From contig CACZSB010000093.1 in the NCBI GenBank assembly GCA_902783765.1, positions 1 through 5,978 of the forward strand: a DNA stretch of 5,978 bases, in the 5' to 3' direction. This stretch comes from an uncultured Lachnospiraceae bacterium (GTDB lineage: Bacteria; Bacillota; Clostridia; Lachnospirales; Lachnospiraceae). The translations under genes and the position numbers were made by a program. A model generated the notes under the pieces. That model saw only the letters and a list, made by a program, of their open reading frames with translations. It had not been told where the DNA came from and ran no database searches. This document shows positions 5,771 to 5,978 of the stretch, one piece after another (the stretch's first letter is position 1; each line of letters opens with the position of its first letter).

Positions 5771-5797
5771 TTAGCACTCACTATTGACGAGTGCTAA
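5771..5797. promoter_or_regulatory. CIRCE operator (HrcA binding site)
   Basis: TTAGCACTC (5771-5779), a 9-nt spacer and GAGTGCTAA (5789-5797) match the CIRCE consensus at every position. CIRCE is the operator of the heat-labile repressor HrcA. Here it lies on top of the hsp20 promoter, with the -35 box in its spacer and right arm, so repression at normal temperature and release on heat stress are expected. hrcA itself is not in the window. Confidence 0.98.
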
Positions 5798-5812
5798 CAA
5801 CCGTGTTATAGT
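5784..5812 (+). promoter_or_regulatory. Sigma-A promoter of hsp20, overlapping CIRCE
   Basis: TTGACG (5784-5789), a 17-nt spacer and TATAGT (5807-5812) form a good sigma-A promoter. The -35 begins in the CIRCE spacer and ends on the first base of its right arm, so bound HrcA would block RNA polymerase. Transcription would begin near 5819. Confidence 0.8.
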
Positions 5813-5820
5813 AGGGCCAA

Positions 5821-5884
5821 GAGATGAGGAAAGCATCTCGGAGTCCACAACAAACGGATGGAAGGAATCCTGGATTCCCCATCC
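5821..5884 (+). other. Two hairpins in the hsp20 mRNA leader
   Basis: The roughly 90-nt leader can fold into GAGATG/CATCTC (5821-5826 with 5834-5839, 7-nt loop) at its very 5' end. A longer hairpin follows: GGATGG/CCATCC (5856-5861 with 5879-5884), a 2-3 nt bulge, then GGAAT/ATTCC (5864-5868 with 5874-5878). The RBS AGGAGG (5896-5901) is outside both, so this is not a classic RNA thermometer that hides the RBS. A role in mRNA stability is inferred. Confidence 0.55.
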
Positions 5885-5909
5885 CATTCATAAAAAGGAG
5901 GAAAAGACC

Positions 5910-5978
5910 ATGTTATTACCGAGCATTTTTGGAAACGATTTCTTTGAGGATTTTATGAACTTCCCCAGCTGGGACAGA
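5910..5978 (+). CDS. Hsp20/alpha-crystallin family small heat-shock protein, N-terminal start only
   Basis: Only the first 23 residues are present, beginning MLLPSIFGNDFFEDFMNFPSW; the window ends before the alpha-crystallin domain. The short N-terminus rich in Phe and Asp, with PSIFG(N/E)(D/N)xFxDF, is the common start of clostridial Hsp20 proteins, which are cytoplasmic ATP-independent holdase chaperones. ATG at 5910 is preceded by AGGAGG (5896-5901) with 8 nt spacing. The upstream CIRCE and promoter support a heat-shock gene. GroES is the main alternative behind a CIRCE, but its start looks different. The call rests on the N-terminus and the regulatory context. Confidence 0.85.
   Translation, partial: MLLPSIFGNDFFEDFMNFPSWDR

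Larger units (their letters stand above)
5595..5909. other. Divergent intergenic region between DUF1919 gene and hsp20
   Basis: This 315-nt stretch holds no convincing gene. Its left part (about 5640-5710) is AT-rich and carries the leftward promoter for the DUF1919 operon. Its right part carries the CIRCE operator, the rightward hsp20 promoter and a structured leader. Between them, at 5734-5750, is only a weak inverted repeat (TGTCC/GGACA, 7-nt loop). No riboswitch or RNA gene was recognised. Confidence 0.8.

Overview
The window looks like a chromosomal segment of an anaerobic member of the Bacillota, most likely class Clostridia (Lachnospiraceae-like). The reasons are strong AGGAGG ribosome binding sites, a membrane pyrophosphatase next to a phosphate acyltransferase, a PadR/DUF2812 pair, and a CIRCE-controlled hsp20. 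No mobile element, CRISPR array, tRNA or rRNA was seen. The genus cannot be fixed from the sequence alone.

Left part, + strand (1-1474): the 3' end of hppA (ion-pumping membrane pyrophosphatase), cut by the window edge, is followed 12 nt later by a complete gene of the phosphate acetyl/butyryltransferase family. No butyrate or acetate kinase gene follows. The pair ends at a 14-bp GC-rich hairpin in a 56-nt gap between convergent genes.

Middle part, - strand (1473-3190): a two-gene operon of a PadR-type repressor and a membrane protein with an N-terminal DUF2812 domain. The two genes are translationally coupled through an ATGA overlap. They have a near-consensus sigma-A promoter (TTGACA-17-TACAAT). 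Its -10 and start region are covered by a 34-bp palindromic operator, so autorepression is likely.

Right part, - strand (3164-5682): a probable three-gene operon reading DUF1919 protein, M42-family metallo-aminopeptidase, then Nudix ADP-ribose pyrophosphatase, with gaps of 24 and 49 nt. It ends at a hairpin made from two copies of the self-complementary octamer GACCGGTC followed by a U-tract.

Far right, + strand (5771-5978): a perfect CIRCE element (TTAGCACTC-N9-GAGTGCTAA) overlaps a good sigma-A promoter and precedes a structured leader and the first 23 codons of an Hsp20-type small heat-shock gene. HrcA control of this hsp20 is strongly suggested.

Most of the window is ordinary housekeeping and regulatory content. 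The parts most worth a second look are the kinase-less, CxxC-containing Ptb-like enzyme behind hppA, the three-part operator of the PadR/DUF2812 operon with its unknown extracytoplasmic domain, and the CIRCE-driven hsp20 with a folded leader. No clearly new multi-gene system was found.
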